Program-made: the position numbers and the translations under genes
Notes under the pieces: generated by a model
The model's database searches: none
What the model saw: the letters and a program-made list of their open reading frames with translations, nothing else
What the model was told of the DNA's origin: nothing
Shown: positions 17,871-25,542 of the stretch, one piece after another
How positions within the stretch are numbered: position 1 is the stretch's first letter
Layout: each line of letters starts with the position of its first letter
Assembly (NCBI RefSeq): GCF_900104685.1
Contig: NZ_LT629755.1
Span: 124,001 to 188,000 of the forward strand
DNA: 64,000 nucleotides
Reading direction: 5' to 3'
Origin: Agromyces flavus
GTDB taxonomy: Bacteria; Actinomycetota; Actinomycetes; Actinomycetales; Microbacteriaceae

Positions 17871-18623
17871 TCAGACGGCCGCGAGCGAGCGCGCCTCGGC
17901 GAGTTCGACGAAGCGACGCAGCATCCGCCGCGGTTCGGTGACGGATGCCGCGCCGACGCGCTGCACCAGCAGGTCGAGCTCGTGCGGCGGGAAGTACCCG
18001 TGGTGGCGGTACACGCGCGCTCGCGCGATGAAGTCGTCGGTCGAGACCTCGGGATGGAACTGCGTGGCGTACACGTGCGTTCCGGCCCGGTAGACCTGCA
18101 CGGGGCATCCGGGCGATCCAGCCAGGAGCACGGCGCCGTCGGGCAGCCGTCCGGTCGCCTCCTTGTGGCCGACCAGTGCGTCGAAGCTCGCGGGCAGGCC
18201 GGCCGTCAAGGGGTCGGTGCGGCCCTCGTCGGTGAGCGTGATCTCGACCGCCGACGCCTGCTCGCCGTGCACGGTGTCGACCGTGCCGCCGAGCACCCGG
18301 GTGAGCACGCCGATGCCGTAGCAGGTGAACAGCACGGGGTGGTCGGCGGCGAGCGCGCGTTCGGCGAGCCGTGCGAGATCGGCTTCGACCCGCCGCTGCA
18401 CGGCCGACTTCCGCTCGTCGGGCGTGGTCACGTTGAACGGGCTGCCGCCGACGATCACGCCCGCGTATGGCTGCGGCGCGAGGTCGCCGAGCCGATCGAC
18501 GTCGACCCGCACGTGGTCGAGTCGGTCGGCATCGAGTCCGCTCGCTCGTCGCACCGACGCGTACTCGGGGGCGACGGCCTCGATCTCGGGACGCGCGGAC
18601 ACGAAGAGGAACCGCGCGCTCAT
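17871..18623 (-). CDS. Class I glutamine amidotransferase
   Basis: 250 residues resembling stand-alone GMP-synthase-like amidotransferases. Triad: Cys101 in FTCYGIG, His190 and Glu192 in QFHPEV; GVIVGGSPFNV forms the oxyanion-side strand. It hydrolyses glutamine to donate ammonia; no synthetase domain is attached and the acceptor is unknown. Its ATG overlaps the stop of the upstream LysR-like gene (ATGA), so the two are coexpressed. Confidence 0.85.
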   Translation of the reverse strand: MSARFLFVSARPEIEAVAPEYASVRRASGLDADRLDHVRVDVDRLGDLAPQPYAGVIVGGSPFNVTTPDERKSAVQRRVEADLARLAERALAADHPVLFTCYGIGVLTRVLGGTVDTVHGEQASAVEITLTDEGRTDPLTAGLPASFDALVGHKEATGRLPDGAVLLAGSPGCPVQVYRAGTHVYATQFHPEVSTDDFIARARVYRHHGYFPPHELDLLVQRVGAASVTEPRRMLRRFVELAEARSLAAV

Positions 18624-19294
18624 CGCCCGCGCTTCCGGTGACGCGTGGCGGATGGCGCGCCGCGCGTCGTGCGCCGACCGAAGCCGCGCCGGTCGGGGCG
18701 GCCGCCTGTGGACCGGGCGGACCGACCCGCATCCGTCGACGCGGCATTCGGCGACGCCGTCGCGCCGCGCGAGCTCCGCGCGGTGCGCCCGCGCACCACC
18801 CCGACGAACTCCTGGATGTCGTCATCATCGCGCTCGACGCGCCAGACGAGCGCGATGCGCGTGGGTGCGGCATCCGTCAGCGGGATCGCGATGACGTCAC
18901 GTCGATGGTGCAGTCGAGCGAGGCTGTGGGGCAGGATGGCCCAGCCCGTGCCCGCGGCGACGAGCTCGACGGTCATCGCGGGGTCGTCCTGATCGGGCGC
19001 GCGGGGTTCGTCGGCGAGGTCGCCGACCTGCAGTGTGTCGGCATCGGCGAGCGGATGATCCTTCGGGAGCACGACCGTCGCGACCTCTTCCCAGAGCGGG
19101 ATGACGTGCAAACCGCCCGCCTCGACGGGGAGGCGCACGAAGGCGAGGTCGGCCTCGCCCGCGAGCAGCGCGTCGAGCTGGACGGGTTGGTCGACCCGGT
19201 TGGCCTCGACGGGCAGGTCGGGGCGGCGATCCGCCCAGGCGCGGAGCCACTTGGCGGGGCTCACGCCCGCGACGTACCGGAGCCGCAACGCCAC
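18620..19294 (-). CDS. LysR-type substrate-binding domain protein without HTH
   Basis: 224 residues. MALRLRYVAGVSPAKWLRAW begins directly with the periplasmic-binding fold of LysR regulators, containing DLAFVRLPV, VVLPKDHPLA and AAGTGWAILPHSLARL. No DNA-binding helix-turn-helix precedes it. The last ~60 residues are Arg/Ser/Thr-rich and disordered. Actinobacteria have similar HTH-less proteins, so this may be a ligand sensor or DNA-associated protein and not a broken gene. The start is GTG 19294. DUF5997 is encoded divergently at 19435. Confidence 0.75.
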   Translation of the reverse strand: MALRLRYVAGVSPAKWLRAWADRRPDLPVEANRVDQPVQLDALLAGEADLAFVRLPVEAGGLHVIPLWEEVATVVLPKDHPLADADTLQVGDLADEPRAPDQDDPAMTVELVAAGTGWAILPHSLARLHHRRDVIAIPLTDAAPTRIALVWRVERDDDDIQEFVGVVRGRTARSSRGATASPNAASTDAGRSARSTGGRPDRRGFGRRTTRGAPSATRHRKRGR

Positions 19295-19434
19295 GTTCGC
19301 CCCTTCCGCCGCGCGCCGCGGCCCTCTCAGGCTAGCGTCGGCGCGCTCGGCGTCGACCTCGCGTGACGAACCGCGGCATGAACGGCGGCCCGCGCCCGCG
19401 GACGGATCGCGGATCGGCGGACTAGCGTGGAGGC

Positions 19435-19872
19435 GTGAACGATGCGAAGCCCCGCCAGTCCCAGTCGATGAAGCCCGAGACGGCGGCCAAGAAGCTCGGC
19501 ATCCTGCTCGAGGCCACGCCCGACGAGTTCCAGTCCTCGCCGGTCACGCGCGACGAGCTCGCCGCCCTGCAGTCCGACCCGCCGGAATGGCTCTCCACGC
19601 TGCGCCGCGAGGGTCCGCACCCCAAGTCGGTGATCGCGGGCAAGCTCGGCGTCTCCAACTCGGGGCTCGCGCGCGCGGGGATCGTCGATCCGCTGACGAC
19701 CGCCGAGATCAAGGCGCTCCTCGAGGACCCGCCTGAGTGGCTCGTCGAGGAGCGTGCCCGCCAGGCGGGCGTCCGCGCCGAGAAGCGCCGCATCGCCGAT
19801 CGCGATGCTGAGCGCGCCGCGCGGCGTTCCGACGACGCGAGCGGCGGAGGGGGCGGCGGCGCCGGCGTCTGA
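19435..19872 (+). CDS. DUF5997 family protein
   Basis: 145 residues: MKPETAAKKLGILLEATPDEFQ, TRDELAALQSDPPEWLSTLR, a repeated PPEWL motif, and a Lys/Arg-rich then Gly-rich tail. This is a small actinobacterial family of unknown function, commonly next to HTH-less LysR-type proteins as here. GTG 19435 lies 6 nt after TAGCGT (19423-19428), suggesting a leaderless message. Two basic helical repeats suggest nucleic-acid contact, which is inference. Confidence 0.7.
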   Translation: MNDAKPRQSQSMKPETAAKKLGILLEATPDEFQSSPVTRDELAALQSDPPEWLSTLRREGPHPKSVIAGKLGVSNSGLARAGIVDPLTTAEIKALLEDPPEWLVEERARQAGVRAEKRRIADRDAERAARRSDDASGGGGGGAGV

Positions 19873-19939
19873 GCCGGGGCGCGCGAACGCCCCCGGCCGG
19901 GGTCTGGGGCGCGGGGGGCGTCATCGAGGGCGGTTGCCG

Positions 19940-20120
19940 TCAGCAGGAGTTCGGGGCCCCCTGGCTGGTCAGCGGCTTCACCGTGCACTCGTCCTGCAGG
20001 TCCTGCGGCTCGGGGCTCTTGTTCGTCGTGTTGCCCTGGGTCTCGGTCGTCTCCGTCGAGCCGACCCCGGCCTGGTTGTTGCCGGGTCCCTCGAACGTCG
20101 TCGCTGCACGGCCGTGCCAT
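19940..20120 (-). pseudogene. Possible frameshifted small ORF
   Basis: The 339-nt gap 19873-20211 is not empty. On the minus strand, ATG 20120 has a good ribosome site (GAGGA, 7 nt away) but its own frame turns Arg-rich. Shifting by one base about 10 nt downstream opens a coding-like frame: ...TTFEGPGNNQAGVG...TETTETQGNTTN...DECTVKPLTSQGAPNSC, stop at 19940-19942, ~56 residues, GC-rich third positions and low Arg. No start codon exists in that frame near the ribosome site. Either one base was gained in this genome or assembly, or the frame is fortuitous. Confidence 0.35.
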
Positions 20121-20211
20121 GAGGATTCCTCAATCCAACGCTCGTCGTGCGGCCCGTGACAAGAGGTCGAGCACCCCCTCTTCAGGGCGCATCCGGAGGA
20201 GATCGCCCGGG

Positions 20212-20850
20212 TCAGGCGGCGGCGTACTGCGCACGCAGGAACGCCGAGACATCCGCCAGTTCGCGGTCGGACACCGAGTGCCCGAGTCCCTCGTAGACGC
20301 GCTGGTCGAGGTCGGAGTGCGACGGCAGCCATTCCTGCGTCTGGACGATCGCGGCCGCGGGGATGACCTCGTCATCCGTGCCGCGGCCCCAGAACACGGG
20401 GATCGCGAGCTGCGACATCCGCTTGTCACCCTCGCGTTCGCCCGGCAGCGCGAACCCGGCCAGGCTCACCGCGAACGCGAACCGCTCGGGCGCGCGGCGC
20501 AGCAACTCGATCGCCATGGCCCCGCCCTGCGAGAAGCCGAGCAGGCCGACGGATGCCGCGTCGGGCGCGACCCGGTCGAGCCACTCGATCACGGCCGTCG
20601 TGGCCGTTTCGGCATCCTCCGTCGACAGCTCGTCGTCGAGTTCCTCGGGCAACGGGAACCACGAATGGCCGTACCCCATGGCGATCGGTGCCCGCAACGA
20701 CGCGATCGCCGGCCGCAGCGGCAGGTACGGGCTCAACCCGAAGAGGTCGCCCTCGTGCGACCCGTAGCCGTGGAGCAGTACGAGCAGGGGCCGCCCCGCG
20801 CGGTCGGCTCGCGACGCCGACCACAGCACCGCCTCGTCGTCGATCCGCAT
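20212..20850 (-). CDS. Alpha/beta hydrolase, carboxylesterase/phospholipase type
   Basis: 212 residues. LLVLLHGYGSHEGD (oxyanion loop), GFSQGGAMA nucleophile elbow with catalytic Ser, Asp in GRGTDDEVIP and His in YEGLGHSVS complete a Ser-Asp-His triad. It matches the YpfH/carboxylesterase-2 family hydrolysing short esters. ATG 20850 lies 6 nt after TACGAT (minus strand, 20862-20857), so it is probably leaderless and divergent from the NUDIX-like gene. Confidence 0.85.
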   Translation of the reverse strand: MRIDDEAVLWSASRADRAGRPLLVLLHGYGSHEGDLFGLSPYLPLRPAIASLRAPIAMGYGHSWFPLPEELDDELSTEDAETATTAVIEWLDRVAPDAASVGLLGFSQGGAMAIELLRRAPERFAFAVSLAGFALPGEREGDKRMSQLAIPVFWGRGTDDEVIPAAAIVQTQEWLPSHSDLDQRVYEGLGHSVSDRELADVSAFLRAQYAAA

Positions 20851-20892
20851 CGGGGCATCGTACCTCGCCCGGTCGTGCGGCAGAATCGAGGC

Positions 20893-21480
20893 ATGGCCGT
20901 GCGCACACCCGACCCGCACCCCGACTGGGAACCCGGAGACGAGCCCGTGGTGCAGCCGCCCGCGAACCCCGGCTGGCTGACCGACCTCGAGCTCGCCGAG
21001 GTCCGGGGCCGGCTGCCGCTGCTCTACGTCGAGGCGATCCCCGTCCGCGTCGACGGCGTCGGGCAGGTCACCGAGGTCGGCGTGCTCCTGCGAGCCAATG
21101 CGGTCGGCGAGATGTCGCGGACGCTCGTGTCGGGCCGCGTGATGTACGGCGAGACCATCCGCGATGCGCTGTTCCGGCACCTCGAGAAGGACCTCGGGCC
21201 CATGGCGTTCCCGCTGCTGCCCGCAAGCCCCGTGCCCGCCGCCGTCGCCGAGTACTTCCCGCTCCCGGGGATCTCGCCGTTCACCGATGATCGGCAGCAC
21301 GCGGTGTCGCTCGCGTACGTCGTGCCGGTGACGGGCACGTGCGAGCCGCGTCAGGATGCGCTCGAGGTCACGTGGATGACGCCCGCGGAGGCCGCGAGCG
21401 ACGCGCTCTCGGCCGAGATGGAGGGCGGACGCGGCGTGCTGCTGCGCCGCGCGCTCGCCGCCGTCGGCGCGCTCACCTAA
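20893..21480 (+). CDS. NUDIX-like (DUF4916) family protein
   Basis: 195 residues with a NUDIX fold. The box region reads G-RVMYG-E-TIRDALF-R-HLEKDLG: Gly, first Glu and Arg are kept, but the REUxEE core is RHLEKD, so metal and pyrophosphate chemistry may be altered. LYVEAIPVRVDGVGQVTEVGV and LEVTWMTPAEA are typical of the DUF4916 group. CAGAAT lies 6 nt before the ATG, suggesting a leaderless message. Confidence 0.7.
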   Translation: MAVRTPDPHPDWEPGDEPVVQPPANPGWLTDLELAEVRGRLPLLYVEAIPVRVDGVGQVTEVGVLLRANAVGEMSRTLVSGRVMYGETIRDALFRHLEKDLGPMAFPLLPASPVPAAVAEYFPLPGISPFTDDRQHAVSLAYVVPVTGTCEPRQDALEVTWMTPAEAASDALSAEMEGGRGVLLRRALAAVGALT

Positions 21481-21514
21481 AAGCCCTCGGGCGCGGGTCG
21501 CCGCCGGGGTGCGG

Positions 21515-22018
21515 TCAGCGAACCATCCGGATCTCGTGGATGGTCTCGCCGAGGAAGGGCTCGTCGTGCGACTCGCCGTCGGCCACGAAGCCGTTGCGCA
21601 CGTAGAACTGCACGGCGCGTTCGTTCGTCGACGGGACCCAGAGGTACACCGACGCGTCGCCCACCGCGGCGTCGAACAGCTTCTGGCCGATGCCCTTGCC
21701 GTGGTGCGCGTCGAGCATGTGGATGAAGAACAGCTCGCGCGCCCGGGGTGCATCCTCGTCGCGCGCGGGACCCGCGCCGGCGAAGCCGACGATCTCGCCG
21801 TCGATGAGTGCGGCGACGTGCGTGAAGTCGTCGCCCTGGCTCATCCAGTGCGTCCACAGCTCGGCCATGCGGCGGGGGGAGAGATTCTCGAGCGTCGCAG
21901 CGCTCACGAGGCTGTCGTAGTCCTCGTGCCAGCACTGGGCGTGCACGCGGCCGAGCGCCTCCGCGTCGGAATCGCGGACGGGACGGATGACGACATCGGC
22001 AACGACCTCGGTGCTCAT
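21515..22018 (-). CDS. GNAT family N-acetyltransferase
   Basis: 167 residues: VVIRPVRDSDAEALGRVHAQCW start, beta-strand GEIVGFAGAG, an acetyl-CoA loop (DAHHGKGIGQKLFDAA in place of QxxGxG/A), and STNERAVQFYVRNGFV. It transfers acetyl from acetyl-CoA to an unknown amine. The ATG lies 6 nt after TAGCCT (22030-22025), so it is probably leaderless. Confidence 0.85.
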   Translation of the reverse strand: MSTEVVADVVIRPVRDSDAEALGRVHAQCWHEDYDSLVSAATLENLSPRRMAELWTHWMSQGDDFTHVAALIDGEIVGFAGAGPARDEDAPRARELFFIHMLDAHHGKGIGQKLFDAAVGDASVYLWVPSTNERAVQFYVRNGFVADGESHDEPFLGETIHEIRMVR

Positions 22019-22095
22019 GGGGTCAGGCTAACCCGCGCCGCCCTCACGGGTGAAATCGGCGATCGTCCAGCCGGCGGGCGTAGCCTTCCGGCACC

Positions 22096-22437
22096 ATGGG
22101 GCACCGTCGGCGGCTCGCACGCCCCCTCGCGCAACCCGAGGAGCACTGGGCGAGGCTCATCCTGCGCAGCGCCGCGACGAAGCCCGAGGCGCTCGCGATC
22201 ATCGCGCTCGCCGTCGACTCCGTCGTGGAGGGGGCCCGCACGCTCGCGCCTCGCGTGCCGATCGCCGAGGACGCGTGGGTCGAGGTCGAACTGCCGACCG
22301 AGGGCGAGCCGCCGCCGCTCGCGATCGACGTCTACAGCGCCGTCGGCGACGAGCATGCGCGGCTCACGGCGCTCACGCTGCTCGCCCGGCTGGAGACCGC
22401 GACGGCGTGGAACCTGCGTCCCGACTTCGCGTACTGA
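22096..22437 (+). CDS. Conserved hypothetical protein, 113 aa
   Basis: A small acidic soluble protein with two amphipathic helices (EEHWARLILRSAATKPEALAIIALAVDSVVEG) and a beta segment IAEDAWVEVELP. No family recognised. TAGCCT at 22081-22086 lies 9 nt before the ATG. A strong hairpin follows. Confidence 0.6.
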   Translation: MGHRRRLARPLAQPEEHWARLILRSAATKPEALAIIALAVDSVVEGARTLAPRVPIAEDAWVEVELPTEGEPPPLAIDVYSAVGDEHARLTALTLLARLETATAWNLRPDFAY

Positions 22438-22449
22438 CCGGGGATGGAG

Positions 22450-22481
22450 ACGGCCCCGCACCGGGAAGGGTGCGGGGCCGT
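22450..22481. terminator. Bidirectional terminator
   Basis: ACGGCCCCGCACC (22450-22462) pairs perfectly with GGTGCGGGGCCGT (22469-22481), 6-nt loop, between converging genes ending at 22437 and 22506. Confidence 0.75.
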
Positions 22482-22505
22482 CGTGTCTGCGGCTCGTCGC
22501 GGGCG

Positions 22506-24089
22506 TCAGCCCTGCGCGCGCCGGTTGGTGCGCGTGTTGCGCTGCGGGGAGACGAGGCTGCCGACGCGCAGGGGCGCCTTCTGCGAGCCCTGGCGCGGGG
22601 AGGCTCCGCGCTGTGCGCCCGTGGACTGCGCCCCCCGGCTCTGCCCGCCGCCCTGCTTGGGCGCGTGAGCCTTGGCCTCGGCCGGGCGGCCCGAGCGGTC
22701 ACGGCGCGGCGTCGCGGGTGCGACATCCGACTGACCGCTTCGGCCCCGGCCGCGACCTCGGCTGCGACGGCCCTGGCCGGGCTCGGAGGCCTGGCCCGCG
22801 CCCGCGCCCGCCGCGGTCGCCTCGCGTGCGGCACGCTTGCGCTGGGCATTCGCGCCCTGCGAGCGGCCGCCGCCCGGGGCCGGCTTGGCCTCGCGCGGCG
22901 CCGGCTTCACGTACGGGGCGACATCGCCGACGAGCGACGTGACCACGGGCGAGGCCGGCGACACCGGCTCGGGCGTCACGCGGATCTCGGCCTTGCGCAG
23001 CAGGGTCTTGAGGTCGGTGAGCTGGCCCGGCATCGCGATCGTGACGACGTCGCCCTCGCTGCCCGCACGTGCGGTGCGGCCCGAGCGGTGCAGGTACGCC
23101 TTGTGCTCCATGGGCGGGTCGACGTGGATGACGAGCTCGACGTCGTCGACGTGCACGCCGCGCGCTGCGACATCCGTGGCCACCATGACCTTGACCGAGC
23201 CGTCGCCGAACGCGGCGAGGTTTCGGTCGCGCTGCGGCTGCGACAGGTTGCCGTGCAGGTCGACCGCGGGGATGCCCTGCTCGGTGAGCTTCTTGGCGAG
23301 CTTCTTGGCGTGGTGCTTCGTGCGCATGAAGAGGATGCGGCGGCCCATGCCGCTCGCGAGCGTCTTCACGAGCTCGTGCTTGGCGTCGGTGTCGTCGACG
23401 AGGAACACGCGGTGCGTCATCGCGGCGACGGGCGAGTGCGCCTCGTCGACCGAGTGCAGCACCTCGTCCTGCAGGTAGCGCTTCACGAGCTTGTCCACGC
23501 CGTTGTCGAGCGTCGCCGAGAACAGCAGGCGCTGCCCGCCGCGCGGGGTCTTGTCGAGGATGCGCGTGACGACCGGCAGGAAGCCGAGGTCGGCCATGTG
23601 GTCGGCCTCGTCGAGCACGGTGATCTCGACCGCGTCGAGGTGCGCGAAGCCCTGCTGCATGAGGTCCTCGAGGCGGCCCGGCGTCGCCACGACGATGTCG
23701 ACGCCGGCGCGCAGCGCCTCGACCTGGCGCTTCTGGTTGATGCCGCCGTAGATCGTCGTGACCTTCAGGTCGTACGCGGCCGCGAGCGGCTCGATCGTCG
23801 CCGTGATCTGCGTGGCGAGCTCGCGGGTCGGCGCGAGCACGAGTCCGAGCGGGCGGCCCGCGCGCCGGCGGCCGCCCGCGAGCGACGTGCCGAGGCGCGC
23901 GACCATGGGCAGCGCGAAGGCGATGGTCTTGCCCGAGCCGGTCTTGCCGCGACCGAGCACGTCGCGTCCGGCGAGCGTGTCGGGCAGGGTGTCGGCCTGG
24001 ATGGGGAAGGGGGTGGTCTTGCCGTCGGCCGCGAGGGCGGCGACGAGCGGTGCGGGCACGCCGAGCGTGCCGAAGGTGATCTCGGTCAC
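22506..24089 (-). CDS. DEAD-box RNA helicase
   Basis: 527 residues. Complete superfamily-2 core: Q-motif (FPIQADTL), I GKTGSGKT, Ia APTREL, Ib TPGRLEDL, II DEAD, III SAT, IV MRTKHHAKKLA, V VATDVAARGVHV, VI HRSGRTARAG. The last ~130 residues are Arg/Gly/Gln/Pro-rich and basic, typical of RNA-binding tails in ribosome-assembly or cold-shock helicases. The 246-nt gap upstream (24090-24335) may contain a long 5' leader, as is common for this family; no clear promoter was seen. Confidence 0.92.
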   Translation of the reverse strand: MTEITFGTLGVPAPLVAALAADGKTTPFPIQADTLPDTLAGRDVLGRGKTGSGKTIAFALPMVARLGTSLAGGRRRAGRPLGLVLAPTRELATQITATIEPLAAAYDLKVTTIYGGINQKRQVEALRAGVDIVVATPGRLEDLMQQGFAHLDAVEITVLDEADHMADLGFLPVVTRILDKTPRGGQRLLFSATLDNGVDKLVKRYLQDEVLHSVDEAHSPVAAMTHRVFLVDDTDAKHELVKTLASGMGRRILFMRTKHHAKKLAKKLTEQGIPAVDLHGNLSQPQRDRNLAAFGDGSVKVMVATDVAARGVHVDDVELVIHVDPPMEHKAYLHRSGRTARAGSEGDVVTIAMPGQLTDLKTLLRKAEIRVTPEPVSPASPVVTSLVGDVAPYVKPAPREAKPAPGGGRSQGANAQRKRAAREATAAGAGAGQASEPGQGRRSRGRGRGRSGQSDVAPATPRRDRSGRPAEAKAHAPKQGGGQSRGAQSTGAQRGASPRQGSQKAPLRVGSLVSPQRNTRTNRRAQG

Positions 24090-24335
24090 AGGGTTCCGTT
24101 CGGGAGGGCACCCATGCGCAGGTCGAGGCGGCGCGCGGCGACGTCTCGAGACCCGACGATGGGAGGAAGATGGCGAAGACGCCGGTCGGCGAATCCGTTC
24201 GCCGTATGAAGTCGTCGGGCTCGCGGCCCGGAAGCGTGTCTACGACGCAGGCGGCGCGATCTCGCGCACGCCGGGGTCAACCATAGCGGATGGCGCTGGG
24301 CGAACGGTGTACGCGTCTCGGCGAGCACACGTGGG

Positions 24336-24965
24336 TCAGCGCGGCATCCGCTCACCGACCGGGATCTCGTCGCGCACCGTGTTGCCCGGGGGCGCCAGCG
24401 GGCACGACCACGACGGGTCGTACGCGCACGACGGGTTGTACGCGAAGTTGAAGTCGACGATGAGGGAGTCGTCGTCGGCGCCCGACCCGAGGTCGGCGCC
24501 CTTGATGGTGTCGAGGACGTACCGCCCTCCGCCGTACGTCCCTCCCGGCTGGGCGGCCAGCGAGTCCTTGATCGGCAGGAAGAGGCCGCCGCCATACGTC
24601 CGCAGGCGCCAGACGTCGAGCGTGCCGAGGTACGGGATCCGCACGGTGCCGACGAGGGAGAACGGAATCGGTCCATCGCTCGAGTCGTCGACCAGCAGGC
24701 GGGCCGGTTCGTCGGGGCGATGCACCTCGAGCTCGAATCGCCAGTCGGGGTCGTACCGCGAGACGGTGAGGCCCGTGAACCGAGCCCGGTCGTCGGGCAG
24801 GAGCGGCGACTGCGGGTGACCGGCGAACAGCTCGTCGCGACCGGACTTCCACAGTTCGTGGCCCTCGGCCGGGTCGTGCAGGCTGAGGTGCCGTACCCCC
24901 GCGTAGAGTCCGAAGACGCGCCGGCGCCAGTCCTGCAGCTGCAGCGCGCCCAGCGTCGCGGTCAC
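24336..24965 (-). CDS. DUF1684 domain protein
   Basis: 209 residues from GTG 24965, overlapping the upstream SRPBCC stop (GTGA). DUF1684 hallmarks: HELWKSGRDELFAGHPQSPL, YDPDWRF and the C-terminal VDFNFAYNPSCAYDPSWSCPLAPPGN. The biochemical role is unknown. Coupling to an SRPBCC protein suggests a shared hydrophobic ligand, which is inference. Confidence 0.85.
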   Translation of the reverse strand: MTATLGALQLQDWRRRVFGLYAGVRHLSLHDPAEGHELWKSGRDELFAGHPQSPLLPDDRARFTGLTVSRYDPDWRFELEVHRPDEPARLLVDDSSDGPIPFSLVGTVRIPYLGTLDVWRLRTYGGGLFLPIKDSLAAQPGGTYGGGRYVLDTIKGADLGSGADDDSLIVDFNFAYNPSCAYDPSWSCPLAPPGNTVRDEIPVGERMPR

Positions 24966-25495
24966 GCCGCGGCTCCTGCGGCGCGCGCCGTCCGAGCGGC
25001 GTCGGCCGTGCCGGGCGGGTCGTACGCCCACGTCGGTGCGAGCTGGCGGAGGCGCAGCCCGCGCCACTGCCAGAACGCCCACGTCGGGTACCAGAGGGCC
25101 ACGTCGAGCGCCGGGCCGGCGGTCGCGATGAGGCGATCGCGGTAGAGCGTGCGGCCGTCGGGCAAGGGCGAGACCGCCATCCGGTGGTCCCAGTGCCGGA
25201 ACGCCGACAGCGGGCCGGTGATCGCACCGCCGCCGTCGCGCAGCATCCGCACGCCGGGCGGCAACCCGCCCGGGTACGACGCATCGACGACCTCGTCGCC
25301 GAGCGGCGTGATGCCGAACGCGAGCGCCCTGAGGCGGTGCGGCCCCTCGGGCCACGTCGCGGGGAACCCGTCGGCCTCGAGCGACTCGAAGTCGAGCCAG
25401 GGGGCGACGACCTCGCGCAGCACGGCAGGGCTGCGGATGGCACGCCACGCGGCATCCGCATCGCAATCGAGGGTCAGCTTGAGCAGCACCCGCAT
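24962..25495 (-). CDS. SRPBCC family ligand-binding protein
   Basis: 177 residues with START/Bet v1-like pattern: VLLKLTLDCDADAAWRAIRSPAVLREVVAPWLDFE, then MLRDGGGAITGPLSAFRHWDHRMAV. Likely binds a hydrophobic molecule. TAGGGT at 25507-25502 lies 6 nt before the ATG (leaderless), back to back with the promoter of the coiled-coil gene. Confidence 0.75.
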   Translation of the reverse strand: MRVLLKLTLDCDADAAWRAIRSPAVLREVVAPWLDFESLEADGFPATWPEGPHRLRALAFGITPLGDEVVDASYPGGLPPGVRMLRDGGGAITGPLSAFRHWDHRMAVSPLPDGRTLYRDRLIATAGPALDVALWYPTWAFWQWRGLRLRQLAPTWAYDPPGTADAARTARAAGAAA

Positions 25496-25501
25496 GGCTC
25501 G

Positions 25502-25536
25502 ACCCTAGAACATGTCCCGGGCGGGAGGACTAGGCT
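25502..25536. promoter_or_regulatory. Back-to-back leaderless promoters
   Basis: Minus-strand -10 TAGGGT at 25507-25502 is 6 nt before ATG 25495. Plus-strand -10 TAGGCT at 25531-25536 is 6 nt before ATG 25543. The divergent pair shares about 23 nt of DNA, so their -35 regions overlap. Confidence 0.55.
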
Positions 25537-25542
25537 CGCGCC

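Noticed and set aside
18620..19294. LysR-like gene as a truncated pseudogene
   Set aside because: The frame is intact with a tight ATGA overlap, and HTH-less versions of this length are known in actinobacteria; the upstream DNA holds no HTH remnant.
20130..20189. Twenty-codon ORF (MRPEEGVLDLLSRAARRALD) on the minus strand
   Set aside because: It is short, has no ribosome site and overlaps the approach to the esterase stop; it could be chance or the rest of an ancestral esterase C-terminus.
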